DNA of 64,000 nucleotides from Jaapia argillacea MUCL 33604 (Eukaryota > Basidiomycota > Agaricomycetes > Jaapiales > Jaapiaceae): contig KL197729.1 in assembly GCA_000697665.1 (NCBI GenBank), positions 164,596-228,595 of the forward strand, in the 5' to 3' direction. The notes below the pieces were generated by a model, which saw only the letters and a list, made by a program, of their open reading frames with translations, had not been told where the DNA came from and did not search any database. Both the position numbers and the translations under genes were made by a program. The first letter of the stretch is position 1. Every line of letters starts with the position of its first letter. Of this stretch, positions 32,112 through 44,200 are shown one piece after another.

Positions 32112-34433
32112 TTAAACGCCTGCGCCGTCGGGTTCTTGTTCGGGCTCGGCTTCCTCAGCCCACAACACCTCCAACTCTTCCAAGTCCCCAGGTCTTCCAA
32201 GTTGTTTATATCGGGCAGCAAGAACGGCGATGAGGACTTTGAGACCGCGCTCTTTCCGTATTCCAGGGAAAAGACCAAGGGCTTGACGGACATGCATAAG
32301 TGACTCGTCCGAGTCCTCTATCCGGCCAGCATGGATGAATCGATCATTAAGGTGGGCTGCAACGTTTAAGAGTGTCGTAGCTCGAGAATCAACGGGGTCC
32401 ATCTCAAGTTTGAGGGCTTCACGATCGCACTCGATAGCCTCATCCAAGTCCTCGACCTTCTTGTAGTGGTCAAATCGAAGACTGAGGTAATATGCAAGTC
32501 CAGTAAGGGACCATGCTCGTTCAGTGGGTTCCGATAGGAGAGTCGTAATTTCGCGACGAAGTCGGATTTGTTCTTCCAAGTCAACCAGCTTTGGAGTGCG
32601 TTTGAATTCATTGTCCAGGCGTCCAATCTGGAGCAAGAGAGATCGGAGTCTGGTGACATGAGCTAAGGTGGGAGATGAGATATGTATGTGATGATACACC
32701 TAAGGCAACTCACGTCTAGCGATAGCATTCATTGTTGATTGCCTTCCTGATTCGGCGGCTCCCTGAGTCGGAGATGGGTTAACGCTGTGGTCCGTAGGGA
32801 AAGTGTGAGCGTATTCCTACTCTGAAAGGCTGTCCAGTGCTCACCTGTTGGTTGCCGTGACCGGCCTCGAGGATTCTCCATAATGAATTGTTGTGATCTG
32901 TCTTGAAGTTTCACCCTCAGCATCCGAAGCAATGCCACCCGCGACAATAACTTGTGGGGTTCTTGCTCGGTATTGGGGGGCTTGAGGCGGACTACGGTCC
33001 AGGAAGAAACTATAGGTATATTTCTTACTCTGAAAGGCAATTCGGTACTCACCTGTTGATCGTCGTGGCCAGCCTCGAGGATTGATCATAATGAATTGTT
33101 GTGATCTGCCTTGAAGTTTCACCCTCATCATCGGAAACAGGTGTTGAGATGGGTAGCCCCTGATTTGCGGGAATAGATTCATGAGCAGGCCTGGGGCCAT
33201 CACTTTGGCTTTCGATGGTCGGTTGTAGCTGGATACTACCCAATGACGCCGATATGTCGTCGGAGTCGTTGTGTGATTTCTCTGGAGGATGCAGTGTACG
33301 TTGTGAAATCTCCTGTTCCCCTGCATACGACACGGCAAGCACCTCGAGTCGATGGACCAAATCAGCTGCAGGGGGTCTTGTCCGTGGTTCCTGACTCCAA
33401 CATTCCTCCACAAGAGACCACATGGCGTCGTCCAAACCGCGGTGCGTGATCTCCGACTGAGAAGGGCGGATAGGGCGCCCACCTTCGTTTCTAACATAAG
33501 CAAAAACTGTGTTGTTCGGGAGTAGACCGAAGGGTGCGTGTCCAACAAATATCTAGATAGGGGTCAAGACCATATTGATGCTATCAGTAACCAAACGTAC
33601 CTCATATATCGTCATGCCAAAGCTGTACACATCGGACCGTTTGTTAACGCCGCTCCCGCTCATTTGCTCTGGGGCCATCCATTGCAAAGTCCCTTGTCCG
33701 CCAGCATTGGTGGCATTCGAAGTTGAATGCATTCTCACTAAAGATAACCCAAAATCGGATAAACAGGCGACTCCATGTTTGTCCACCAATATGTTAAGCT
33801 GCCATTAGCCAATAAGTTGGCAATAACCGTCGGTCAGTGTTAACGTGTGGATCAGAGATGGGGAAACTCACTCCCTTCAGATCACCATGTACGATTGAGT
33901 GACGATGAAGATATTGTAGGCCCAGAGCTGCTTCATGCAGCTAATCAGGAGGCGAACCTTGAACATCGAGTAGTAACTATGGCGATGAGAGCTGTACGCA
34001 CCAACTTTGGTCTATCAGCATCGGGATGTCTCAGAACAAAACTCAGTGCGTTGCCTCTCTGCTTGAGAGCGGACACTAGGAACAGCGGAGCCGAAGACGA
34101 GTTGTATCCAAAGAACTCCGCGATGTTCGGGTGTCGAATGGATTTCCATACATCAACTTCCCTCCGTAAAAGCTGGTGGAGGCAATGAGGAAATCAAAGA
34201 AAAACCAAACGAAGACGACACACTTCAGCTGGGATACCCTTCTGTAAGACCTTAACTGCCACGTCGTGCCCCCCCCAACGTCCACGATACACGGATCCAA
34301 ACCCCCCTTCTCCAAGGAGGTCTTTGTAGTTGATATCCACCTCGTCCGGCCCGATCACAAAAGCACTTGGCCTTCTTTCGGTTCGAGTACGACTACCAGC
34401 GGGCGTCATGGAGTCTGATAGTTGACGAATCAT
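32112..34433 (-). CDS. TKL-like protein kinase with C-terminal TPR region
   Basis: The ATG at 34433 is followed within 50 residues by a glycine loop GEGGFGSVYRG and the ATP-anchoring Lys in VAVKVL. Split over short exons come REVDVWKSIRHPNIAEFFGY, catalytic loop HGDLKG plus LNILVD, DFG in SDFGLS, and MAPEQ as the APE motif. The kinase closes with WSLVEECWSQEPRTRPPAAD. All catalytic residues are present, with HGD for HRD as in many fungal TKL kinases. A linker with a duplicated exon-intron unit (about 32750-33130) leads to a helical repeat part (32112-32699) with TPR-like periodicity (DLDEAIECDREALKLE, DSDESLMHVRQALGLF). It probably phosphorylates partners recruited by the TPRs. Intron borders are partly approximate. 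Confidence 0.78.
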
Positions 34434-35687
34434 CTTGAAAGTGGGCGGTATCGGCTCTGGTGGTAAAGGCTATTGGACAGGCAGCGCTGAGAAGATAAAT
34501 CATCGGCTTTGTTAGAACAGCAAGAATGATTCATATGAGATTCGCGTACGCACCCGAATGTGGTGGTGATGGTAATCGTTGAGATCCAGCAAGTACCTGT
34601 ATGTGAGTTGTGGGAGTAAGAGCTCTGAGAGGGTGGAAGGATAGTCAAGAGCCACGTCAGCGCGTACTGTGCTTGCTATAAGGAAAGGACCTCCACAGTG
34701 GGCGCTTGACAGTACCGCCAATGCTTACGGAACCATTTCTTCATGTAATCTGTGTCACTACACGGATACAGGGACCACTAGCTACATAGTCTGTGTTGTG
34801 GTGCGGGTTTGGATTAAAGATGGAGGTTTTGGAGGCGGCGGTGCTATGTAATCACGAGGTATGGCGAATGCGGAGAGCGGGGGTATGGCGGCCACAGGCG
34901 TGCGACGGACAATGTTGACAACATCTAGAAAGTTCGGTCTCCCTGAACCCCTTCGGGGCGACTGTTCTCGGCACAACGGAAATTTTCAGAGTATCGAACA
35001 ACTTCCGTTGAGATCCAACGAAATGCCGGACAGGCAAGGATCATACTCCGAAGGTCGGTGCAAGGGAGGTAAACACAACACATTTCCCAGAGCTCTGAGT
35101 GAAGTATTTCGTCGATGGACTGAAGCCTGCCAATTTCCGGTGGTTAACATATGATTCATCCACGGCTTGAATAAGGCTTTACATTGGGAGATTTGATTCG
35201 ATCGAAACCTCTGGGGACTATGGTGCAGGTGAAGTGGCTGGACCCTATGATCTTGTGTGGAGTCGAACAATTATATATGGGAACGACGGAGAGTGCAAGA
35301 CTCCATGCTCTTGATTACCTGAGTGCACAACGACGGAGAGAGATACGAAAGGTCGAGGAGCGGCGCGCGATAATACACCCGTGTCCAGTTCACGAAGATT
35401 GGATATTTTAGCGAAGATTCTGCGACCGTGTGACTGCTACGGTGTCTTCGACAGCGGGGACCTAGTATATGAGAGAGTAAAGCCGGTCTTACAAATGGTC
35501 CCCCTCATGCACGAATGTCCACCCGATACAGGTGATCGACAGAAGCTCGAATCTCGGGGACAAAACACCCACAGGTGAGCATCCAGACGCTTTCAACGTT
35601 GGAGGCGCTCGAGGGTAGACAAGGAGATATTTTTGATTGATGGCGTATCACGTTGGGAAATGGCGATTTCCCAGGAGCCATAGATGC
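34434..35687. other. Intergenic, no gene recognised
   Basis: Holds the presumed kinase-TPR promoter. Several ORFs of up to 97 codons lack any recognisable domain. Confidence 0.4.
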
Positions 35688-35701
35688 AAGATTTGTCGAG
35701 G
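35688..35701 (+). repeat. LINE target site duplication, left copy
   Basis: AAGATTTGTCGAGG, repeated at 36524-36537 after the poly(A) run. Confidence 0.8.
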
Positions 35702-36523
35702 CCGGCAGAAAATCTGGCAATTACTGTTCTCGTCGCTACACCAGAAGCAGAAGATTGGTGAGTCCTGGAAAAACATACCGAACTACGAGAAAAGAGGTCT
35801 ATGCAGAGCCTGTGACGACGCAGACGAGAGGATGGAACACATCCTCCTAGAGTGCTCAGCCCGTGAGGGCCCCCTTGTCTGGGCACTGGCTGGAAACCTC
35901 TGGCCGAAGGATGGGGGACCCTGGCCCGAAATGACGATCAGCACAATCATCGGGTGTGGATCGATGCGGATTCGCCCGACGGAAGACGATGCTGGAGACG
36001 TCGATGGGTGAATAAAGGACGCTGGAGCAGGAGGGGCCTTCAGGCTCCTCCGGATCATTATCTCGGAATCAGCTCACCTAATATGGGCGGTTAGATGCCT
36101 GCGAGTAATCCAGGGGTTAGAGCTCTCATCAGAGGTCATAACGAAATGGTGGGTGAGCGCGATCAACCAGCAACTAACGATTGACAGGATCAACGCAGCA
36201 AGGAAGCGGGGATGTAAGCACAGGAACATGCCGGAGTCGGTTCGCTTGACCTGACAGGGCACGCTTGCTGACGAGCAGGATCTGCCAAGAAATTGGGCGG
36301 AAGCCTTTGAGGTTTTAGTGGGTGTCAAGGCTCTAGGGTCCCTTTACCAGGATGACGAGAGCTCACTTGCAGCCCCACACTCTGGGATACATCCTAGGTC
36401 ATGCGTTTGTGCATTTTTCCTCGGACCGGAGGTCCTTCTGTTACTCCTCTTAAGTGTAGTAGGCTCGACCGATTGTTGTTTACTACCTAGCAAAATAACG
36501 CACTTTTTTTCTAAAAAAAAAAA
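35702..36523 (+). mobile_element. 5'-truncated LINE (non-LTR retrotransposon) fragment
   Basis: A short plus-strand piece with the C-terminal coding part of a fungal non-LTR element. It reads IWQLLFSSLHQKQKIGESWK, then a CxxC zinc patch CRACDDADERMEHILLEC and VWALAGNLWP, typical of the region near the RNase H end. Later pieces in other frames read ISESAHLIWAVRCLRV and INQQLTIDRINAARKRG. The 3' end is a run of A (about 36513-36525). A 14-bp direct repeat brackets it, so this is a target-primed insertion truncated at its 5' end. TGA codons and at least one frame change are present after DDAGDVDG (about 36009). Confidence 0.82.
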
Positions 36524-36537
36524 AAGATTTGTCGAGG
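36524..36537 (+). repeat. LINE target site duplication, right copy
   Basis: AAGATTTGTCGAGG, same as 35688-35701. The first two A are shared with the poly(A) run. Confidence 0.8.
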
Positions 36538-36707
36538 AAAGAGGATTGCGATACACTTGATAGAATCAGCCAGATTCGCTGATAGTTCGAGACGCTCGTC
36601 AGGAGCTGAATTCACTGTGAGGACAGAAAAATCTCAGTCAGTGTAAAAGGCAAGGACACAGAAAAGAGAACGAAGGTCTGGAATCATCAAGTACCATTAG
36701 ACAAACG
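36538..36707. other. Short flank, nothing seen
   Basis: No gene or repeat recognised. Confidence 0.4.
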
Positions 36708-38170
36708 TAGAGTGAGCCATTAGTAGTGACGTTCATCGCGATGGAACGCCAGACGGGAGCGGGGTTGAGAGAGTGAGGGTCTGAGGGGGTACTATTAGAA
36801 CTAACGGATTCTTCTTGACTGGTGCGAGATTAGCCCGTAGGAGCGCACAGGTCATGGGTGCATAAGGTTGGTCGCAGAGACCACGCAACGCTGATGCAAA
36901 GAAGTGTTTGCCAAGGTACGGCTTGTGAGGCCGATATCGTATAGACACCACCCCAACACATCGATACTCCATTCCCACAGATGGCGGTCTTCTCTCGAAG
37001 TGTGGGACTGTCCATCCTAGTTGTGAACGGAGCACGGTCAGTGGACGACTCGGACACTAGAAGTCACCGCGTCAATGACGAAAGCACAGCGAGGAATATA
37101 CACATACCTCAACGACGCTGCGCTCATCAGCACACCGCCTGGAGTCCCACTCGACTGAAAACATCTTGTCCTGGTGTCGTTACTGTTAAGATGATGCAGT
37201 AAGGAGCAAGAATAGCGTCAAACGCACAATGAGAGTATGACATCATGAAGGCGGAAATAGTTCAGGCGGTCAGGTCGACCTCTATCCTCGTCACGAACAC
37301 CAATTCTATTCCAAGAAAGCCCGTGAAGAGAGCATGTGGATGACGCTTGGCACTACGGGTTCGGTTTGATCGACCGGCTGATTGATTGGCCAGGGACTCC
37401 TACAGAATGCGGGGCCCGAAGCCGTGGGTTGGGAATACGGGGATGCGACGGCGTTGAAACTGCGATGGATGGTGCAGGCTCCATAAAGCAAGGAAGAATT
37501 GTGGGTTATCAGTCATTTGAATAACCAAAAGCCTATTGATCGGTTGATCCCTCGTCGTCGTCGTGATGTCACGACGAACCCTCCTCGCCCACACTCCCTG
37601 GATGAGAATTTGCTGGTACGGAGGTCGAGATAGGATCGCCGATAGCTGATAAATGGAGGGAGGATGGTCTAGTCGCAAAGATTCTCTCGACATCGAGAGT
37701 CGCCCACAAGAATGGAGATACTGTGACCGCGCACGCCGTCAACGTGATTCGAATATGGTAATCTTCGTTGCGAGGGCGATGGTTCGATGTAAGGCTGAGG
37801 AGATTGAATGTGGGGGATATCATTTTGGACTCGGTTGGTTTCCGAACTAACTGTTCGGCGGTAAAACGTATCTTTCAATTGAAGCACCAAAAGGAACTAA
37901 AGGATGGGGAACTCACGCATAAAGACACAACTCCTGCGCCGATTCGACGATGCATACTTACTACGCCCGGAGTTGTTGATCCCAGAACTTGAGAACTTGA
38001 GAATGTACGCAGTTGGGCCGACAATACGGTACGACTTCGCCGCAGTAACATCTCGCTGCCCTGCCATCCTACTGGAACCATTCGTTAGGCGCTCTTCATC
38101 ATTGAGGGTGGATGGTTTGGGGCAAGAAGCCCTTACTGGCGTCACGAGAGAAGTCCTTCCCAGCTTCAAA
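36708..38170 (-). pseudogene. Relic of membrane protein unit: first ten codons plus upstream flank
   Basis: On the minus strand the sequence reads MNVTTNGSLY (against MNGTINGTLY in the intact copies), then diverges at about 36708. Everything upstream of that ATG (36740-38050) aligns with 22570-23870 and 25430-26760. This is therefore a promoter and start codon without a gene body. Confidence 0.65.
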
Positions 38171-39838
38171 CCTGAAGATCGGGTACATTTAGCAGCAAGA
38201 AGCCCTTACCGGCGTCAACGAGAGAAGCCGTTCCCAGCGGCAAGCCTAGAAATCAGGTGCATATAGCAGTATCCAGAACCCGATATAGCTGACAGGCGGA
38301 GTAGAAGGATCGTGTGAAGAGTATACAATGGATGGATGGTGGATGAGTTGTATCGACATCCGAGCACGAAGAAGGACATACTAAGCCCCCTAGTAAAATG
38401 CAAATAGCGATCTGACTCCGATCTCCAGAACCTTCCAACTCGAAGTTCCGAAACCGCCGGTCATTATCATAATGGCACGACGAACACCCCAACAACCTCG
38501 CTCCAAATCTGGGTATGCAGTCAAAATAAGCTCGCGTGTACTAATATGGGGTGGATGGTGTTCATTTTGCTGTTTACGAGATAATAAGTTAGTCCACGGT
38601 TTGGAGTTGGAGACTGCTTGTTGGATTCGAGCGAGGAGTTGACAACCTATTGAGCGGAGAGTCGAATGAGGGATATCATCTTCACTCAACGGTTTTACGA
38701 CCTAACAAAGGCTAAATTGAACCTCTCCATTCGATGCATACTAAAAGGAATAAACGAATGGGGAACTCACGCATACAACCACTTCTCCACTTCCTAAACT
38801 CGGAGTTGACGATACTCTACATGCCGAGCGAAGACTCCGCCGTTCGCACGGAAACGGAGCTAGAGAACCAGAGAACGTACGCAGTTGGACCGACAATACA
38901 GTACAGCCCGCCGCAGTGACATCCGGCAGCTGCTCCACCCTAGGAGCCATTCGTTAGGCGCTCGTCATCATTGAGGGTACACAATTTGCAAGAAGCCCTT
39001 ACCGGCCTCAAAGAGGTAAGCCCCTCCCAGCGTCAAACCTGGCAAGTGGAATCAGCTGCGTCCTAGAATCGGAGATAGCAAGCAGGAGGAGTGGAAGCAT
39101 CGCGGGCGAAAGGAAGGGTGGATTAGCCGCATCGATACTCACTCAAAAGGAAAGACACGTCGAAATTCGTCGATAGACAGCAAGTACAATCCGACACCCA
39201 TCTCCAAACCCTCCATAACTCGAGTCTCCTAGCTCTTAACTCAGTGGTTTGAGGAACTAAACGGACGACGATCAAACAGATTTTTCGATACAGTGTCAGT
39301 ATCACAGAAAGAAACCAGCAAATGGGGGACTCACACGTATAGTCACTTGTCCTAGATAGACTCGACGATAGATATATAAGTTCACCCCACCAATCACGCG
39401 GGAGACAGGATATCGATGAGAAGGAGTCCGGAGAAGTATGTAGCATCATATCAACTGTCGTTGCCATTCCATAACATTGGAACTTCGCATTTCGCTTCAT
39501 GGTCGTTATTATCGATGCAGGATGGAACGAGAGTTTGCTACTCGCGTCAAAGTACAAGAGATCCGAGTGCGTGTGGGATTAATTCTGATTTGACCTCCCT
39601 GGACGATTCCTCCAACACCCCCTGCCAATGCACTCGTTTCTAACGCACCTCAGGCAACCATCTCAACGACAACCCTTCGTACTGGTACTCTGTTGCATCC
39701 CACTATCCCATTATGATATCCAACTTGCCAAGCACAGAAGCAACCTCGGCCCCATCTGCACCGACCTCGACCCCCGACTTAGCACCCTCCGCTATAAAAC
39801 ACCCTCTCCTTGCCTCCTAGTCACCCGACGCAACCACA
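38171..39838. repeat. Further degenerate copies of the membrane-gene upstream repeats
   Basis: Pieces at 38080-38460, 38690-38980 and 38960-39240 repeat one another and 26500-27110. No gene supported. The last 250 bp hold the SDR 2 promoter. Confidence 0.5.
39793..39799 (+). promoter_or_regulatory. TATA box of SDR gene 2
   Basis: TATAAAA, 40 nt upstream of the ATG at 39839. Confidence 0.6.
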
Positions 39839-40931
39839 ATGCCCTCCCTCGCCACAGTCAAAGCCTCCAACACCACAACCCTCGCCTCCTTCCCTCGCTC
39901 CTTCACCCCCACCGCCCTCTTCCTCGGCGGAACCTCAGGAATAGGCCAAGCAATGGCCCAATCATTCGCTCATCACACAAACGGCAACTCTCGTATCATC
40001 ATCATCGGTCGTAACCGCCACGCAGCCGAATCCACCATCGCTTCCTTTCCACCTCCCTCACGAGAAGAACTGAGAGGGACGGAGGAAGTGAGACATGAAT
40101 TTGTAGAGTGTGATGCTACGTTGATGGAGAACGTGCATAAGACTACGAAAGAGTTGTTGGGGAGACTGAATAAGTTGAACTATCTGGTTCTCTCCCCTGG
40201 GTTCTTGTCCATTAAAGGCAGAGACGAAACTTCCGAGGGTAAGTCCTCTTCCCTATCTCTCTCCACGCCACCCCCGCTTACCTCACCACAGGCATCGACA
40301 AGAAACTCGCTTTATATTATTACGCGCGCTGGACTTTCATCCACGACCTCCTCCCTCTCCTCCTCAAAACCAAACAAAGCGGCGAAGACGTAAGCGTCAT
40401 CACCATCCTAGCCGCAGACACAGGTGGAGAAATCAATTGGGAAGACTTAGGGTTGAAACACGGTTATGGGTTCGTATCATCCAATAAAGCAGCTATAACT
40501 TATACCGATTACATGCTCGAGGTTCGTCCCCTCCCCCCTGATCCTCCTTCTCTCCCCTCACTTCATCATCCTAACAAATCCAATCCCAGTCATTCTCAAC
40601 TCGAAACCCAAATATCCCATTCACGCATACGTACCCAGGCCCAGTCCGAACCCCTCTAACATCCCACATAACCGGCCTACCCAAACCTCTCAGCGTAATA
40701 ATCAACGCCCTTCTCTACCCCGTCCAAATTACCCCTCAAGATTGTGCGGAATGGATGTTGTATGCTATGTGGGAGGGGGGTAAAGGTGGCGGAGGGGCTT
40801 GGAGGCGGGGAGCGAGAGGTGAGGAATTGGGTAGACCGAGGTTTGTTGAGGAGGGGGGTGGGGAGAAGGGGGAGAGGTTGTGGGAGCATACGATGAGGGA
40901 GACGAGGAGTGGGGTGGAAGGGGAGTTGTGA
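39839..40931 (+). CDS. Atypical short-chain dehydrogenase/reductase, copy 2 (323 aa)
   Basis: Exons 39839-40238, 40292-40521 and 40590-40931. The first two exons have the same lengths (400 and 230 nt) as in the other copies. Rossmann motif GGTSGIG, then IGRN and LSPG. The usual catalytic Tyr position is again lost (GYGFVSSNKAAITYTDY). This copy is the most diverged of the three, for example EINWEDLGLKHG and a different C-terminal end (SGVEGEL). Intact and spliceable. Confidence 0.85.
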
Positions 40932-41239
40932 GGGAGGTTGGATAATGGTTAGATTTGGTATGATGGACTCTGCTATGTTCTTTTGCTTGTATTGTAGCTT
41001 CTGTATCCTCGTATCGTGGCTTCTGTATCCTGTATCTTCGTGTATCTTACATCAGAGCTCCATTTCGTACCCTTTGTAATCCTAATACCGAAATCAATTA
41101 TTGATTCTGAGGAGAGGGTCGATGAATCTACGAATCCACCACTTCCGACGAGTCTACCGTCCAAAGAAAATCCAAAATCACTCATACGATAGCATCGGAC
41201 ATGTCAATACACATAAACTAGATGTAGCAACACACAGGG
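40932..41239. other. Intergenic between SDR 2 and NLR 2, tail to tail
   Basis: Contains a short direct repeat, GTATCGTGGCTTCTGTATCC-like words near 41000-41045. The right end resembles the spacer at 16542-16632. Confidence 0.5.
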
Positions 41240-44200
41240 TCACCCAGCAACTATGATATCCATCTCTTCAGCAACCTGTTCCATACTCGGCCGCTTGCCC
41301 GGATCGTAATCACCACACCTGGTAATAAGCTCCCAGAGTTTATCACCCATCTCTCTTCCACGACAATCCTTTGGCTCAGGTCGCTTCGGCCTCGTCCCCT
41401 TATAGACCATCCTAATAACTTCTATCGGACTGCCAATATACCAAAACGGCACTTTTTCGGTGTACAGCTGTAATAAACCGCTGATACATGAGTCAACGGC
41501 CATAATGAAGATGAAATCTACGAACTTCAAGACAGAGTTGGCCGTAAGCGTAGGCGTCCGTACTATAATTCCGTGCTTGGCCGGGATTGATAATTTCAGG
41601 AGCTTGCCATCTCGCTTCACCCATGGCGGCCAGCGATGGGTTACAGCCTCCACCGTCAAGTTCAAGGTCTGACGCGGTACAACCAACCAGCCGTGGACGG
41701 AACATATCATCAATGACAATATTAGCCTAACAAAAAGAACATGTGTGAACTGAGAGAGAATGATCTCAGATAGGACTCACTCCACGGAGTCCACCATGGA
41801 GGACATTCTCTTGGTGGAGATACTCAACCCCTCTCGCAATTTGGGCCAGCTGCATGGTGTCAATTCGTCAACAATAGCTTGGTCTGTGAAATCGGCAAAC
41901 AAACCAATTGGTTAACCTCCATTGACGTCAGTGTCCTAGTCTCCATCCATTGTAGAATGCTCCCGTTTTCCATCCACGGAGAGACGATGCATAGACCTGC
42001 TTGCCCAAAGAGCGAAGAGTCAACCCCTAAGCACGGGAGGACATACGGATGCGAAAGCTGTTTCCAAATCAACACTTCACGATATGTCTAAACCGCCTTT
42101 CGTCAGCCGTCAACTCCTGGGGAACAACAGTAGACATACACGACTGTACCATTCTGGAACGTCGGTATCATCATACTGAATGCGCTTCAGAGTTACTTTT
42201 CGACCTTTCCATGATCCTCGAACCGGACTCCAATCCAGAAGATCGCCATGTTGAAAATCGACGCCTGTGAGGAAAAAGTTCGCTGGCAAATGCCCTGATG
42301 CTACAGAAACCGTGACCAAAATCCTGTGAACAGAAAGCCGGGAAGCTCGAGAGGGCCTCAGTTTGAATCCATATGGTTCGAGGGCCGGAAGAGAGGCAGC
42401 CCTGCGACAATATTCATGACGTTTCTCAAGGGATTGAAGGATCTGCGGAGACGGTCAAGGGTGAATATCAACATCCACATGGAAAGCAACAACGTACTCG
42501 TTGTAGCAAGTCGACAAGGTGCTGACAACACTCTTTCGGCAGAGAAGATACGAATTCGGAATGACCTAATGTCACTTCCAACAAATTGGTGTCAATAACG
42601 GTCTTTGTTACAAGAGAATTGAGGAGGTTGCATAATTCGGTTGTCTCGAGTTTCTGCAATACCTGTCAAGGAGTAAATTATATGAGAATGGGTATGGTTG
42701 ATGCCAGCCACATACCGGTAGTGAAATGCACTCCGAATTATCCTTGGGGGAGACAGATACTGCTCCCTTCCCGAGCAAAACGTCAATCTGACGCCCACAA
42801 CGCCGGATAAGATCCTGATACCTAAAACCAAGCCATAAATGGGCGAAAGCTATATCGATAAGGAACGGCGAGTGCTTTGCAGGATCTGTTAGATATCGGT
42901 AAAATGAAGGATGAATGACTTGAACAGTTTCATCGTGTTCTAGCTTTGTGGTGGTATTGAACGGCGATCGGAGCACTGCATGAAGGGATGTAATGATTGC
43001 TTCTGCAACTCCCTTTGAAATCCCTGTAATCTCGGACAATTCCATGAGGGTGAGGGGTTCAGAGACGGCCAGTATCGCAGCAAGCAGTGGTCGGAACCCA
43101 TCCTGAAATACGGCCCGCTTTGTACTGTTATATGCCCGATCAACGATGACTCGATAGACATCCCACAAACTCTCCTCTGGGTCGTCTCTTGCTCCAGTGA
43201 GCGGATCAAGGATGAGACGCAAATCTGTGTCGAAGTCGAGCGATTGAGAAAGGAAGTCACATACGGTCGATGCCCAGATGAAAAGGCCACCGGCACGTTC
43301 CAGGAGGCGCTGCCTAAGTCGTGAATCGGGCCGGTCCATCAGAGGGATCTTGTTAAATCGTATAGTGAAATATTCGTTCAAGTCCCGGATGTTTGAAGGA
43401 GCTTCAAGATCGATGGAGAGTCGATAATTCCGAACATTCCGAATGATTGTTTCAAAACGAGTCTCCGGACGACTTGTAAAGAACAATTTGACATGGCCTT
43501 GGAGGTCGTCAAGTGCGTCACAGAAGGACTGAAGGATATCCGTGGCGTCGTCACATTCGTCCAACGCATCCATCACGATTATCAGAGGCGAGGGGGGCAA
43601 TTCGGATTTCTTCAGTGGCGCGAGGAGAAGTTCGTCGAATTGACGGTCGGACGTCGATGGGAGCGACCGTTTCAAGACTTCGCAAAGGCGAGTCCTGAAG
43701 GAATGGTGGTTGTCGGCAAGCTGATACGCGATAGTGGCCCAAACCTTGTGTCCACTCCGACGAGCCGCGTCATCGCGAGAGAAGAAAAAGCTACCTCCAA
43801 GGAGGTCACGAGCATGGAAGGAACGAGCTGCGCTGTGAGAAACCGTCGTTTTTCCAAGTCCTGCAATCGCGCAAAGGTAAGCAAGGGGAGCAGTAGACGG
43901 AACACCCCACTCCTCTATTTCGCCAAGGATCTCTGTGCGTGTGTTCTCGTAGCAAGCGAACCTGGGTTGCCAATGGGCGCGCTCAACACAGGCAGTTCGA
44001 AGTTGTCCAAGAAGTGTGATTTCATCTATCATTGTGAGATATCGTTAACTAAGGTTGGATGTGATCGAGAGTGTCGGCATACTCTGGCTTTTTTGGTTGA
44101 GATTACCCTCCTTCACGTCAAACTGGAGCTCGTTAATCCTATCCGGTAATGTCACGACGGCCTCCTTGATCACAGCCGCTTTGAAGTTTGTATCCAAGGC

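Noticed and set aside
18897-44149. Plus-strand ORFs of 202 and 218 codons opposite the NACHT exons
   Set aside because: Shadows of the NACHT coding frame on the other strand.
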